Assembly (NCBI GenBank): GCA_964543955.1
Contig: CAZJBN010000007.1
Span: 1-64,000 of the forward strand
Reading direction: 5' to 3'
From: VFZN01 sp964543955
GTDB lineage: Bacteria; Acidobacteriota; Vicinamibacteria; Vicinamibacterales; UBA2999
Length of the DNA: 64,000 nucleotides
This document shows, one piece after another, positions 24,866 through 34,087 of this stretch. The translations under genes and the position numbers were made by a program. The notes beneath the pieces are model-generated. The model did no database searches and was not told where the DNA came from. It saw only the letters and a list, made by a program, of their open reading frames with translations. Numbering within the stretch: the first letter of the stretch is position 1; each line of letters starts with the position of its first letter.

Positions 24866-26364
24866 CGGGGCTCCGTGCGGACGGTGTGAATGGCGCGCTG
24901 CTCGAGCTCGGGATCGTAGAGGTAGACCGCGAGCACCTCGCCGGGCCGCACACCCTGCACCAGCCGCCGGTAGGCCGCGACGCTGCTGACGGGGCGCCGG
25001 TTGATCTCCAGGATCACCTGTCCGCGCCCGATTCCCGCGTCGTAGGCCGAGCTGAGCGGCTCCACCCGTTGCACCAGGAGTCCCGTCATGCCGCTGGGCA
25101 CGTCGAAGCGGTGCGCGTTCGACTGATCGATCTCGATGAGCGTGAGGCCCAGCTCCGTCGGCTCGATCCGCTGGGCCGATCGCTCCGCCACGTTCGCCGG
25201 CGGCGGCTGCACGCGCCCCGGACGCTCGGCCAGCTTCAGCAACACGGTCATCGGCCGTCCGTCGCGCAGGAAGTCCAGCTGCGCCGCCGACCCCGGCGCG
25301 CGGGCGGCAATCTCACGGATGAGCGCGTCGTTGGTCCCGACGGGCATCTCGTCCACCGCGACAATGAGGTCGTACGGCTTGATGCCGGCGCGCGCACCGG
25401 GCGAGCCCGCGGTCACGTCCTGGACGAGGGCGCCATCCGATCGCGGCAGCCCGAGCGAGACCTGCACGTCGGGATCGACATCGCGCAGCGTCACGCCGAT
25501 ATAGCCGCGCGAGACATGTCCCTGCGTCTTCAGCTGCGGGAGGATGCTGCGGGCCTGGTTGATGGGCACGGCGAAACCAATGCTGCTGATCTGCCGGCTC
25601 ACCGCGGAATTGATGCCAATGACTTCTCCGCGCGCGTTGATGAGCGGGCCGCCGCTGTTGCCGAAACTGATGGCGGCGTCGGTCTGGATGTAGTTGTCGA
25701 GGCTCGAGTCGAAGAGCTTGCGCCCGATGAAGCTGACGACGCCGACCGTGACCGTGTGCTCGTAGGCCAGGGGGTTGCCGATCGCGCAGACCCACTCGCC
25801 GACGCGCAGGTGGTCCGAGTCGCCAAGCGTGGCGTGCGGGAGCGGTATCGGCGCGTCCACCTTGATGAGCGCGATGTCCGTGTCAGGGTCCGCCCCGACC
25901 GTCGTCGCCCTGAGACTGCGGCCATCGGCGAGCTTGACCGTAATCCGCTCGGCGCCCTCGATGACGTGGTGATTGGTGAGGATGTGGCCTTCGGGGTCGA
26001 TGATGAACCCGGTACCCGTGCCACGACGAGGTGTATCGCCCGGACGCCGCCGCTCGCCCGGCGACGGGACTTCGTCCATCGGGCTCGGACCACGGCCGTC
26101 GACCGACGACCGGCGCCGCACGCGCGCGCTCGCATCGATGTTGACGACAACCGGATTGAGGCGTTCAGCGACGTCCGCGAAGTTCACGGCGCCCGGCACG
26201 AGCCCTGGCGGCAGCGAGGGCCCCGGATCGTACGACGCGCGCACGACGGGCGGCGGCGCCGACGAGGCTGGCGCCGGCGACATGGATCCGGTGACGACCA
26301 TGCCCACCAGGAAGCCCACGGTCGCAGTCAGGCAGGCAGTCAGCCACGCGAACGGCCGCGTCAT
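24862..26364 (-). CDS. HtrA/DegP-type serine protease with two PDZ domains
   Basis: 500-residue envelope protease/chaperone. An N-terminal hydrophobic segment (AWLTACLTATVGFLVGMVVTG) serves as anchor or signal. The trypsin-like domain has His133 (TNHHVIEG), Asp163 (DTDIALIKVD) and Ser237 (SFGNSGGPL). A first PDZ domain starts near 290 (GYIGVTLRDVDPDV) and a second near 395 (LGLTLIEIDQSN). An unusual Arg/Pro-rich insert lies at about residues 81-113, before the protease core. Shares ATGA with ligA and TTGA with the ntrC-like gene. Confidence 0.92.
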   Translation of the reverse strand: MTRPFAWLTACLTATVGFLVGMVVTGSMSPAPASSAPPPVVRASYDPGPSLPPGLVPGAVNFADVAERLNPVVVNIDASARVRRRSSVDGRGPSPMDEVPSPGERRRPGDTPRRGTGTGFIIDPEGHILTNHHVIEGAERITVKLADGRSLRATTVGADPDTDIALIKVDAPIPLPHATLGDSDHLRVGEWVCAIGNPLAYEHTVTVGVVSFIGRKLFDSSLDNYIQTDAAISFGNSGGPLINARGEVIGINSAVSRQISSIGFAVPINQARSILPQLKTQGHVSRGYIGVTLRDVDPDVQVSLGLPRSDGALVQDVTAGSPGARAGIKPYDLIVAVDEMPVGTNDALIREIAARAPGSAAQLDFLRDGRPMTVLLKLAERPGRVQPPPANVAERSAQRIEPTELGLTLIEIDQSNAHRFDVPSGMTGLLVQRVEPLSSAYDAGIGRGQVILEINRRPVSSVAAYRRLVQGVRPGEVLAVYLYDPELEQRAIHTVRTEPR

Positions 26365-28388
26365 GATTGGTCCATTATAAGCCGGAGAAACGCCGCTTCA
26401 TCGAGTGTCGGCACACCAAGGGACTCGGCCTTCTCGAGCTTCGTCCCGGGCTCGGTCCCCACGACCACGTAGCTCGTCTTCCGGCTGACCGATCCGGTGA
26501 CCTTCCCGCCGAGGCTCTGAATACGCCCGGCGGCCTCGTCCCGGGACATCCCGGCAAGCGTACCGGTAATCACGAAGGTCTTCCCCGCAAGCGGCTGGGG
26601 GCCTGGCGGCACCCGCGTGACCTCGCCCATGGTCCGCACGCCGCCTGCAGCCAGCTGCGCCACGAGGTCGCGGTTGCGGGGCTCGTCGAACCAGCTGCGG
26701 ATGGACTGGGCCATGACCGGGCCGATCTCGCGTGCTCCTTCCAGCTCGGCCGGCGGCGCCTCCGCGATCGCCTCGATCGACCCGAAGTGGTCGGCCAGGA
26801 CCTGGGCGCCGCGTTCGCCGACGTGCCGGATGCCCAGCCCGTACAGCAGCCGCCAGACGTCGTTGCCCTTCGACTTCTCGATCTCGGCCAGGAGGCGTGT
26901 CGCCGACTTCCGTCCCATCCGCTCCAGCGCTTCGAGGGCAGGCACGGTGAGGCGATAGACATCGGCGTAACTGGCGACCAGCCCTTTCTCGATGAGCTGG
27001 GCAATGAGCGCCTCGCCCATCCCTTCGATGTTCATCGCGCCCCTCGACGCGAAGTGCTCCAGTCCGCGCTGCAGCTTCGCCGGGCACGAGCTGTTCCCGC
27101 ACCGCCACACCGCCTCGTCCTCCTCCTTGTGCAGCCGGCTGCCGCACACCGGACAACCCGCGGGCATGACCCATGGCGCAGGCCGGTCGGGCGCGTCGGG
27201 ACGTGCGGGACCGACGACGCGCGGGATGACATCGCCGGCCTTCTCGATGATTACCGGTTCGCCGGGCCGGATATCCTTGCGCGCGATGTCGTCGGGGTTG
27301 TGCAGGGTGGCCATCGACACCGTCGATCCGGCGACGACGGTGGGCTCGAGAACCGCGTACGGCGTGGCCGCGCCCGTCCGCCCGATGTTGACCTCGATCC
27401 TGTGCAGCATCGCGACCTTGCGCTCGGCTGGAAACTTGAAGGCCGTGGCCCACCGTGGGAACTTGAACGTCGCGCCGAGCCTCGCGCGCATCGCCAGGTC
27501 GTCGAGCTTCACCACGACGCCGTCGGTCTCGAACGTGAGCTCGCTTCGGCGGTCCCGCCACGTGTCGCAGAAGGCGATGACGGCGTCGATGCCCTCCGCT
27601 TCGGTCCAGTTCGGCTCCACGGGACACCGCCACGCCTTCATCTGCCGCAGCATGGCCGCATGGGTGTGGAACGTCGCACCGTCCGACGCGGTCTCGCCGC
27701 CCGCGGCCGTCACCGCTTGATAGAGCCAGGCCGACAGCCGCCGGCTCGCGACGAGCGACGGATCGAGGTTGCGCATGGTGCCCGCCGCGGTATTCCGCGC
27801 GTTGGCGTACAGCGGCTGGCCGAGAGCTTCCTGCTCCTGGTTGATCCGCTCGAACTGATGGCGTGGCAGGTACACCTCGCCGCGCAGCTCGATGCGGCCG
27901 CGCGGCCCGTCCGCGAGGCTCAGCGGAATCGCGCGGATCGTCCGTACGTTGGCCGTCACGTCCTCGCCGCTCTCGCCGTTGCCGCGGGTGGCCCCGCGCA
28001 CGAGGCGTCCATCCTCGTACGTCAGCGCGATGCTGAGGCCATCGATCTTCAGCTCGCAGACGTAGCGTGGCGCGACGTCCGCGCCGAGACCCTTGCGAAC
28101 GCGCTCGTCGAACGCGCGGAGGTCGGCCTCGTCGTAGGCGTTGTCCAGGCTCAGCATCGGCACGATGTGCCGGACGGTGACAAAGCCCTCGGCCGGGCGT
28201 CCGCCGACGCGCTGGGTCGGTGAGTCGGGCGTCACCAGGTCGGGATGCGCGGCTTCGAGCTCCCGAAGCCGTCTTACGAGCGCATCGAACTCGGGGTCGG
28301 AAATCTCCGGAGCCGCGTGGACGAAATACAGCTCCTCGTGACGCCGAATCTCCTCACGGAGCACTGTGATGGCTTCGTTCGGCGTCAC
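26361..28388 (-). CDS. ligA: NAD-dependent DNA ligase
   Basis: 675 residues from the GTG at 28388 (VTPNEAITVL), the length expected for LigA; the frame stays open further upstream but that part is repeat DNA. The adenylation lysine is Lys114 in CELKIDGLS. The zinc finger (CPVCGSRLHKEE...CGNSSCP), HhH domain and C-terminal BRCT domain (LAGKTFVITGTLAGMSRDEA) follow in order. Seals nicks in replication and repair. First gene of ligA-htrA-ntrC; the preceding 560 bp are repeats. Confidence 0.96.
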   Translation of the reverse strand: MTPNEAITVLREEIRRHEELYFVHAAPEISDPEFDALVRRLRELEAAHPDLVTPDSPTQRVGGRPAEGFVTVRHIVPMLSLDNAYDEADLRAFDERVRKGLGADVAPRYVCELKIDGLSIALTYEDGRLVRGATRGNGESGEDVTANVRTIRAIPLSLADGPRGRIELRGEVYLPRHQFERINQEQEALGQPLYANARNTAAGTMRNLDPSLVASRRLSAWLYQAVTAAGGETASDGATFHTHAAMLRQMKAWRCPVEPNWTEAEGIDAVIAFCDTWRDRRSELTFETDGVVVKLDDLAMRARLGATFKFPRWATAFKFPAERKVAMLHRIEVNIGRTGAATPYAVLEPTVVAGSTVSMATLHNPDDIARKDIRPGEPVIIEKAGDVIPRVVGPARPDAPDRPAPWVMPAGCPVCGSRLHKEEDEAVWRCGNSSCPAKLQRGLEHFASRGAMNIEGMGEALIAQLIEKGLVASYADVYRLTVPALEALERMGRKSATRLLAEIEKSKGNDVWRLLYGLGIRHVGERGAQVLADHFGSIEAIAEAPPAELEGAREIGPVMAQSIRSWFDEPRNRDLVAQLAAGGVRTMGEVTRVPPGPQPLAGKTFVITGTLAGMSRDEAAGRIQSLGGKVTGSVSRKTSYVVVGTEPGTKLEKAESLGVPTLDEAAFLRLIMDQS

Positions 28389-28785
28389 GCGTGCCTCACG
28401 GAAGACGACTGACGAACCACAGAGGCACAGAGGCACAGAGGTGGCTGACCTGGCTGGACCCGGCGCCCGGCTGCGAAGCAGCCGAGGCGAGGCGGCGCGA
28501 GAGGGCACTCGAAAGTGAGCCATTCGACAGAGGGCCGGCTCAATTTCGAGCGCCCCCTCGCGCCGCGCCGGGTCCATCCATGGCGCAACAAGCTGTCACA
28601 CCACCCCAACGCCGTCTCGGTGTCTCGGTGTCTCGGTGGTGCCGTGAAGAATCGACAGGCCGCGTGACACATCACTGTGCCTCGGTGGTGTCGTCCGTGG
28701 GGTCGGCCTCGCAGCCCGTGGTCTCGGTCAGCGACGGCGCGCTCTCGGTGTCTCGCAGGCCGTGTGGCATGTCACCACGGCCTGC
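28389..28785. repeat. Composite repeat region with long fold-back and octamer arrays
   Basis: No gene. At 28418-28441 there are three tandem CACAGAGG units; at 28615-28638 three tandem TCTCGGTG units, which are the near reverse complement. Between them is a fold-back: 28491-28521 pairs with 28537-28569 (about 30-bp stem, few mismatches, 15-nt loop), extended outward by GGACCC (28456-28461) and GGGTCC (28570-28575). Degenerate TCTCGGTG copies continue to about 28750. It looks like a non-autonomous structured repeat next to the MITE-like element that follows. Confidence 0.7.
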
Positions 28786-28949
28786 TCGTCCCCTGGAAAC
28801 GTGATGACTCACACAATTCCCGGGCGCGGCATCCCGCCTCGCGGCGTTGCTCCTTCCTCACATATGCTCAAGATGCTCGGTCGTCGCGCCTGGCGATCCG
28901 GGCGCCGCGCTTCGGGCCTTGTGCAAGTCATCACTGTTCCAGGGGACTA
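28786..28949 (-). mobile_element. 164-bp MITE-like element, copy 1
   Basis: Bordered by inverted terminal repeats TCGTCCCCTGGAAACGTGAT and, at the right end read inward, TAGTCCCCTGGAACAGTGAT, each continuing to GACT. Same length and clearly the same sequence as 42461-42624, in the opposite orientation relative to the plus strand. No transposase is encoded. The right end supplies the TAG stop codon of the polyprenyl synthase gene. Read on the minus strand it begins TAGTCCCC, then TTGCACAAGGCCC, and ends in GGGAATTGTGTGAGTCATC. Confidence 0.8.
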
Positions 28950-29966
28950 GCGGTCCCGCAGCAGCACGTAGTCGGCCAGTCCCGTCAGCGCCTCGCGCTC
29001 CGGCGTGAGCGGAAACACGCGCAGGTGCCGCTTCGCCGCCTCGCCGAACTCCACGGCCCGTCCGTATGCGTAGTCGATCGATCGGTGCTCGGCCAGCATG
29101 GCCGTGAGTCGCGCCCACGCCTCCGGCGACACGTCGCGCGACTCGACCACCGTCCGCACCAGCGCGTCGGCGTCGGGACCGCCCTCTCGCAGGAGATGGA
29201 TGATCGGCAGCGTGATCTTGCCTTCGCGCAGATCGCCGCCAATGGGTTTGCCGAGCGCCTCGGACTCGCCGGTGAAGTCCAGCAGGTCGTCGACGAGCTG
29301 GAACATCACGCCCAGGTTGAAGCCGTACTCCCGGAGCGCCGACCGCTTCTCCGGGCCCACGTCGCCGAGCATCCCGCCGATCTCGGCGCAGCCCCCGAAG
29401 AGAAAGGCCGTCTTGCGATGGATGATGTCGAAGTGTTCGGCCTCGGAGAGGTCGACCACGCCGTTCTTCGTCAGCTGGTAGATCTCGCCCTCGATCATCC
29501 TGAGCGTCACGTCGCAGAGCATGCGGACCACGTCGAGCGCATCCTGCGTGAGCGCCATGGCCATCGACTTGATATAGAGGAAGTCGCCGGCGAGCACGGT
29601 GACGTCGTTCCCCCACTGCGAGTGGACCGCCTTCCGCCCCCGCCGCACATCCGCATCGTCGATGATGTCGTCGTGGACGAGCGTGGCCGTGTGAATGAAC
29701 TCGACCACCGCCGCGTTCAGGACCGCCCGCGGGCCCGTATAGCCGCAGAGGCGCGAGGCCATGAGGAGCACGGCCGGGCGCACGCGCTTGCCGCCGCTCT
29801 TCTGGATGTACGCACCGATCTCGGGGATCACGCGCACCTGCGACTGCACCTGTCGCTCGTACTCGCGCTCGACCTCCTCGAGGTCTGCACGGACGGGCTC
29901 GAACAGCTGGATCAGATCCGGCGGGGTCTTCGGAAGCGCGTTCGACAAGCTCGTCAATCTCACCAT
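28947..29966 (-). CDS. Long-chain polyprenyl diphosphate synthase
   Basis: 339-residue all-helical prenyltransferase adding isopentenyl units to make quinone side chains or the undecaprenyl-type carriers' relatives. First Asp-rich motif in LVHDDIIDDADVRRG (DDxxD), second in FQLVDDLLDFTG; GGKRVRP near residue 58 binds diphosphate. Length and motifs match octaprenyl/solanesyl (IspB-type) or heptaprenyl synthases; chain length cannot be read off. Its stop codon is the outermost triplet of the 28786-28949 element. Confidence 0.92.
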   Translation of the reverse strand: MVRLTSLSNALPKTPPDLIQLFEPVRADLEEVEREYERQVQSQVRVIPEIGAYIQKSGGKRVRPAVLLMASRLCGYTGPRAVLNAAVVEFIHTATLVHDDIIDDADVRRGRKAVHSQWGNDVTVLAGDFLYIKSMAMALTQDALDVVRMLCDVTLRMIEGEIYQLTKNGVVDLSEAEHFDIIHRKTAFLFGGCAEIGGMLGDVGPEKRSALREYGFNLGVMFQLVDDLLDFTGESEALGKPIGGDLREGKITLPIIHLLREGGPDADALVRTVVESRDVSPEAWARLTAMLAEHRSIDYAYGRAVEFGEAAKRHLRVFPLTPEREALTGLADYVLLRDR

Positions 29967-30075
29967 AGGGCGCGCGCTGGTGTCAACGCACCACGACGGG
30001 TAATCCGTTGCAGGGCTGAGCTTTATGCCCGTCTCGACTCTTCGGCTGCCGGCGCGCGCCTCACCCGCGTTCCCC

Positions 30076-30879
30076 TCACGGCATGAAGAGGCGATCGAAG
30101 TTGGTGGAGACCAGCGCGGCGAGCGCCGACGGCGGGATCTGCTTCACCTCGGCCAGCGTGTTCACGAGCACGGCGACCATGGCCGGTTCGTTGCGCCTGC
30201 CCCTGAACGGTACGGGCGCAAGATACGGACTGTCGGTCTCGACGAGCAGCCGATCGTCGGGCACGGCGCGGACCGCATCACGCAGCGCGCCGGCCCTGGG
30301 GAACGTGGCAATGCCCGGGATCGAGATGTAGTAGCCGGTTGCCAGCGCGCGCGCGGCGGCCGCCGTGTCGCCCGAGAAGCAGTGGAAGACGCCGGTCGTG
30401 TCCACCCGACCCGTCTCGCCGAGCAGCGCCAGCGTGTCCTCCTCGGCCTCGCGCGTGTGGATGACGACCGGCAGGCCGCGCGTCCGCGCCACCTGGAGCT
30501 GCGCGCGGAACACGGCCTGCTGCACCTCCCGCGGCGAGAAGTCGTAGTGATAGTCGAGCCCGATCTCGCCGACGGCGCGCGCGGCGGGCAGCGCGTCGAG
30601 GCGTGACTCGACGAGACGGGCAGCGGCATCCGGATCGGCGGCGAAGAGGTGCGCGTGATGCGGGTGAACGCCGACCGCCACGCGGCACGGAGGCCAGAGC
30701 GCGAGGACGCGTGCCGCCTGGGCGATCTCCTCGTCGTCTTCGGCAGCCAGGATGACGAGGGCGCGAGAGACGCCCGCGTCGATGGCACGCGCGACCACCG
30801 CGTCCAGGTCGCCGGCGAACTCGCGTCCCGCAAGGTGGCAATGCGAGTCGACCAAACCCTGCCGCTCAGCCTCGGGCAC
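30076..30879 (-). CDS. tatD: TatD family metal-dependent deoxyribonuclease/hydrolase
   Basis: 267-residue TIM-barrel hydrolase: LVDSHCHLAG (HxH), AVGEIGLDYHYD (Glu), VVIHTREAEEDTL (His), GVFHCFSGD (His) and LLVETDSPYLAP (Asp) supply the metal ligands. TatD proteins are 3'-5' nucleases or D-aminoacyl-tRNA deacylase-like hydrolases in quality control. Ten bp after metG, an arrangement commonly seen for metG-tatD. Confidence 0.93.
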   Translation of the reverse strand: MPEAERQGLVDSHCHLAGREFAGDLDAVVARAIDAGVSRALVILAAEDDEEIAQAARVLALWPPCRVAVGVHPHHAHLFAADPDAAARLVESRLDALPAARAVGEIGLDYHYDFSPREVQQAVFRAQLQVARTRGLPVVIHTREAEEDTLALLGETGRVDTTGVFHCFSGDTAAAARALATGYYISIPGIATFPRAGALRDAVRAVPDDRLLVETDSPYLAPVPFRGRRNEPAMVAVLVNTLAEVKQIPPSALAALVSTNFDRLFMP

Positions 30880-30889
30880 GCGCTCTCCG

Positions 30890-32836
30890 CTATCGGACCC
30901 GCGTGCCGGGCACGGCGGGCTCGGCGTTCAGCAGCAGGGCCCCGCCCCCGTCCGGACTGGCCGCGAGGACCATGCCGTTGGACTCGATGCCCATCAGCGT
31001 GGCCGGCTTCAGGTTGGCGACGACCACGATGGTGCGCCCGACGAGCTGCTCCGGCTGGTAGCTCTCGGCAATGCCCGCGAGGATGGTGCGCGCGTCAGGC
31101 TCGCCGACGTCGACCGTGAGCCGCACGAGCTTCTTCGACTTGGGCACGCGCTCGGCCTCCAGGACCTTCGCAACCTTGAGCTGAACTTTCATGAAGTCGT
31201 CGATGGAGATGCGCTCATCCGTCGTGGCGGCCGGCGGGGCTGGCACGGGCACGGCCGGTGAGGCCGGCGAAACGGCGGGCGCGGCCTGCGGCTCGGGTAT
31301 CTCGGACACGATGGCTCCTTTGGCGTGGTCAATCCGGGGCCACAGGGCGCCGGCATTCAGAATCTCTCTCTCTCCAGATGCCCGCCAGGCCGTGGCGGTG
31401 TCGAGCCGCAGTTCCCCGGGCGGCGTCGGCTCCCCGAGCCGGCGCAGAATCTCGGCCGACGAGGCAGGCATGACGGGCAGGAGCAGCACCGACGCGATGC
31501 GCACGGCTTCCGCGGCATCGTGCAGGACCTCGGACAGGCGGCCCGATTTGGTCTCGTCCTTGGCCAGGATCCACGGCTGTGTCTCGGCAATGAACTCGTT
31601 GGCGGTGCTCACGAGGCGATAGGCCGCGGCCACCGCGTCGTGCAGCGCCAGGCCGCCCATGGCCGTCCGATACGCCGCGGTCGACTCCTCCGCCACGGCG
31701 GCGAGCCGGCCGCCGGTGCCCGCGGGCAGCCGCCCTCCGCGATACCGCTCCGTCATCGCCGCCACGCGGTTGACGAGGTTGCCGAGATTGTTGGCCAGGT
31801 CCGCGTTGTACTTCTCCTCGAACCGCTCCCACGTGAAGTCGCCGTCGCCGCCGTACGGGACCTCCTTGACGAGGTACAACCGCAGCGGGTCCGGGCCGAA
31901 GCGGTCCACGGCATCCAGCGGGTCCACGATGTTGCCGAGCGACTTGCTCATCCGCTCGCCTTTGAAGAAGACCCATCCGTGCCCGAAGACCTGTGCCGGC
32001 AGCGGAAGGCGCGCGCTCATCAGCACGGCCGGCCAGATGACGCAGTGGAAGCGCGTGATGTCCTTGCCGACGATGTGCAGATCGGCGGGCCACCGCTCCG
32101 CGAAACGCGCATCGTCCCAGCCGTAGCCGACGGCCGCCGCGTAGTTGATGAGCGCGTCGAACCACACGTAGGCGACGCTCGCCGCGTCGAACGGCAGCGG
32201 GATGCCCCAGGCCTGGCCGGCCCGGCTCACCGACACGTCTTCGAGGCCGCGTTCGACGAAGCGGAGGATCTCGTTCCTCCGGATCTCCGGTTCGATGAAC
32301 GACGGGCGTTCCGCGTACAGCTCCAGCAGCGGCTGCTGATACCTGGAGAGGCGGAAGAACCAGTTCTTCTCCTTGATCCAGTCCGGGCGCGTCTTGTGGA
32401 TGGGACAGAGTCCGTCCTCCAGGTCCTTCTCGACCTTGAACTCCTCGCAACCCTCGCAGTAGTGCCCCTCGTAGGTACCCTCGTAGATGTCGCCATGGTC
32501 CAGGCACGCCTGCGCCATCCGCTGCACGGCCGGAAAGTGGCGACGCCGATCGGTCGTCCGGATGAAATCGTCGAACGAGATGTCGAGCCGCCGCCAGACT
32601 TCGCGGAACACCTGCTCCATCTCGTCGCAGTATGCGAGCGGGTCCTTGCCCTGCTCCCTCGCGCGCCTGAAGACGTTCTGCGAGTGCTCGTCGTTCCCCA
32701 TCAGGAACCACGTGTCGTCACCGACGAGTCGGTGGTACCGGGCGATGACATCGGCCGTGATCTTCTCGTAGGCCGTGCCGAGGTGCGGGCGGGAGTTGAC
32801 GTAGTCGATCGCCGTCGTCAGAAAGTAGGAAGACAT
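30890..32836 (-). CDS. metG: Methionyl-tRNA synthetase
   Basis: 648-residue class I synthetase charging tRNA-Met. HIGH motif appears as PHLGTAYEK near residue 17; KMSKS as ERMSKSLGN; four zinc cysteines in YCEGCEEFKVEKDL...GLCPIH. Residues ~540-648 are the C-terminal tRNA-binding (EMAP-like) domain (MKVQLKVAKVLEAERVPKSKKL), which also dimerises the enzyme. A Pro/Ala linker joins the two. Part of radC-larC-metG-tatD. Confidence 0.96.
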   Translation of the reverse strand: MSSYFLTTAIDYVNSRPHLGTAYEKITADVIARYHRLVGDDTWFLMGNDEHSQNVFRRAREQGKDPLAYCDEMEQVFREVWRRLDISFDDFIRTTDRRRHFPAVQRMAQACLDHGDIYEGTYEGHYCEGCEEFKVEKDLEDGLCPIHKTRPDWIKEKNWFFRLSRYQQPLLELYAERPSFIEPEIRRNEILRFVERGLEDVSVSRAGQAWGIPLPFDAASVAYVWFDALINYAAAVGYGWDDARFAERWPADLHIVGKDITRFHCVIWPAVLMSARLPLPAQVFGHGWVFFKGERMSKSLGNIVDPLDAVDRFGPDPLRLYLVKEVPYGGDGDFTWERFEEKYNADLANNLGNLVNRVAAMTERYRGGRLPAGTGGRLAAVAEESTAAYRTAMGGLALHDAVAAAYRLVSTANEFIAETQPWILAKDETKSGRLSEVLHDAAEAVRIASVLLLPVMPASSAEILRRLGEPTPPGELRLDTATAWRASGEREILNAGALWPRIDHAKGAIVSEIPEPQAAPAVSPASPAVPVPAPPAATTDERISIDDFMKVQLKVAKVLEAERVPKSKKLVRLTVDVGEPDARTILAGIAESYQPEQLVGRTIVVVANLKPATLMGIESNGMVLAASPDGGGALLLNAEPAVPGTRVR

Positions 32837-32875
32837 CGTCGAGAACCGGGAACGAAGAGCAATGCCTGGGCGTCG

Positions 32876-34087
32876 TCAGCGCGCGTCGAGCCACGCCTTG
32901 GTCGCGGCGGCCTGGACGGCCTTGACGGGCACGCCGCGCTCGGCGGCGATGCGCGCCATGTCGTCGAACTCCGGCTGCGCGTTCAACACGTCTCCACCGC
33001 GGCGAGCGACCTTGAATCGTACCACGCCCAGCGGCGTTTCGACGGGCACGAGGTCGCGATCGAGGCAGAGGCGTTCCATCGGCTGGCGCCGGATGCCGAT
33101 GGTGGTCGTCTCGCGGAACACCAGGTCGGCCAGCAGATCCTGCTGGTCCGGCCGTGCCACGATGGTCATCAGCGTGCCCGGCCGGTTCTTCTTCATCTGC
33201 ACCGGCTGGTAGAACACCTCGAGCGCGCCGGCCTGGTAGAGCCGCTCCATCAGCACGCCGAAGATCTGCGGATTCATGTCGTCGATCTCGCAGGCCATCA
33301 CGACCACGTTCGCGACCGCGGCCCGCTCGTCGGCCTCGCCAACGAACACGCGCACGACATTGGGCGTCTCGGGCAGGTCGCGATCGCCGGCGCCGTATCC
33401 CACGCGATCCACGCGCATCGCCGGCATCGGGCCAAACGCCTGGGCATATTCGGTGAGGATGAGCGCGCCGGTCGGGGTAAGCAGCTCCACCGGCGCCCCG
33501 CTCGAGTACTGTGGCGCACTGCCGAGGAGGCGCACCGTGGCCGGGGCCGGGACCGGAAACACGCCGTGCGCCGTCCGGACCATCCCGCCGCCGACGTTGA
33601 CCGGCGACGCGACGACCCGCTCCGCGGCAAGCCACTCCATGGCGAAGACCGTGCCGACAATGTCGATGATTGAATCGACCGCGCCGACCTCGTGCAGATG
33701 CACCTTCTCCATCGCGGTGCCGTGGATGGCGGCTTCGGCCTCGGCCAGCCGCTCGAACATCCGCGTAGCGCGCGCCCTGGCGGCGTCGCTGAGCGCGCAT
33801 CGCTCGATGGCCGCGTAGATGTGTTTGAGATGATAGTGACGATGTCCCGAACCAGGTGAGGAGGACCGGGCATCGGCCGCCGCGGCCGGTTCGTGCTCGT
33901 GCACCCTGAACCTGGTGGCGGCCACCCCGGTCTTGAGGACGCGGTCAACCGACACCGACACGCCGTCCACGCCGAGCGTCCCGAGCGCCTGCTGCACCTC
34001 GGCAAGCGGCACGCCCGCGTCGATGAGCGCGCCGAGAATCATGTCGCCGGCCGCGCCGGCAAAGCAATCGAAGTAGACCGTTCTCAC
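32876..34087 (-). CDS. larC: LarC-type nickel insertion protein (nickel-pincer cofactor)
   Basis: 403 residues, full length for LarC (UPF0272), the CTP-dependent cyclometallase that inserts Ni into the pyridinium-3,5-bisthiocarboxylic mononucleotide cofactor of lactate racemase and relatives. Hallmarks: VYFDCFAGAAGDMILGALIDAG at the start, a His-rich stretch GSGHRHYHLKHIYAAI, VHLHEVGAVDSIIDIVG, and CEIDDMNPQ in the C-terminal half. larA, larB and larE are not in the window. Its start overlaps the radC stop (ATGA). Confidence 0.92.
   Translation of the reverse strand: MRTVYFDCFAGAAGDMILGALIDAGVPLAEVQQALGTLGVDGVSVSVDRVLKTGVAATRFRVHEHEPAAAADARSSSPGSGHRHYHLKHIYAAIERCALSDAARARATRMFERLAEAEAAIHGTAMEKVHLHEVGAVDSIIDIVGTVFAMEWLAAERVVASPVNVGGGMVRTAHGVFPVPAPATVRLLGSAPQYSSGAPVELLTPTGALILTEYAQAFGPMPAMRVDRVGYGAGDRDLPETPNVVRVFVGEADERAAVANVVVMACEIDDMNPQIFGVLMERLYQAGALEVFYQPVQMKKNRPGTLMTIVARPDQQDLLADLVFRETTTIGIRRQPMERLCLDRDLVPVETPLGVVRFKVARRGGDVLNAQPEFDDMARIAAERGVPVKAVQAAATKAWLDAR

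Noticed and set aside
28418..28638. Short tandem octamers as a possible CRISPR array
   Set aside because: Units are 8 bp with no spacers and no cas genes nearby; they are simple repeats.
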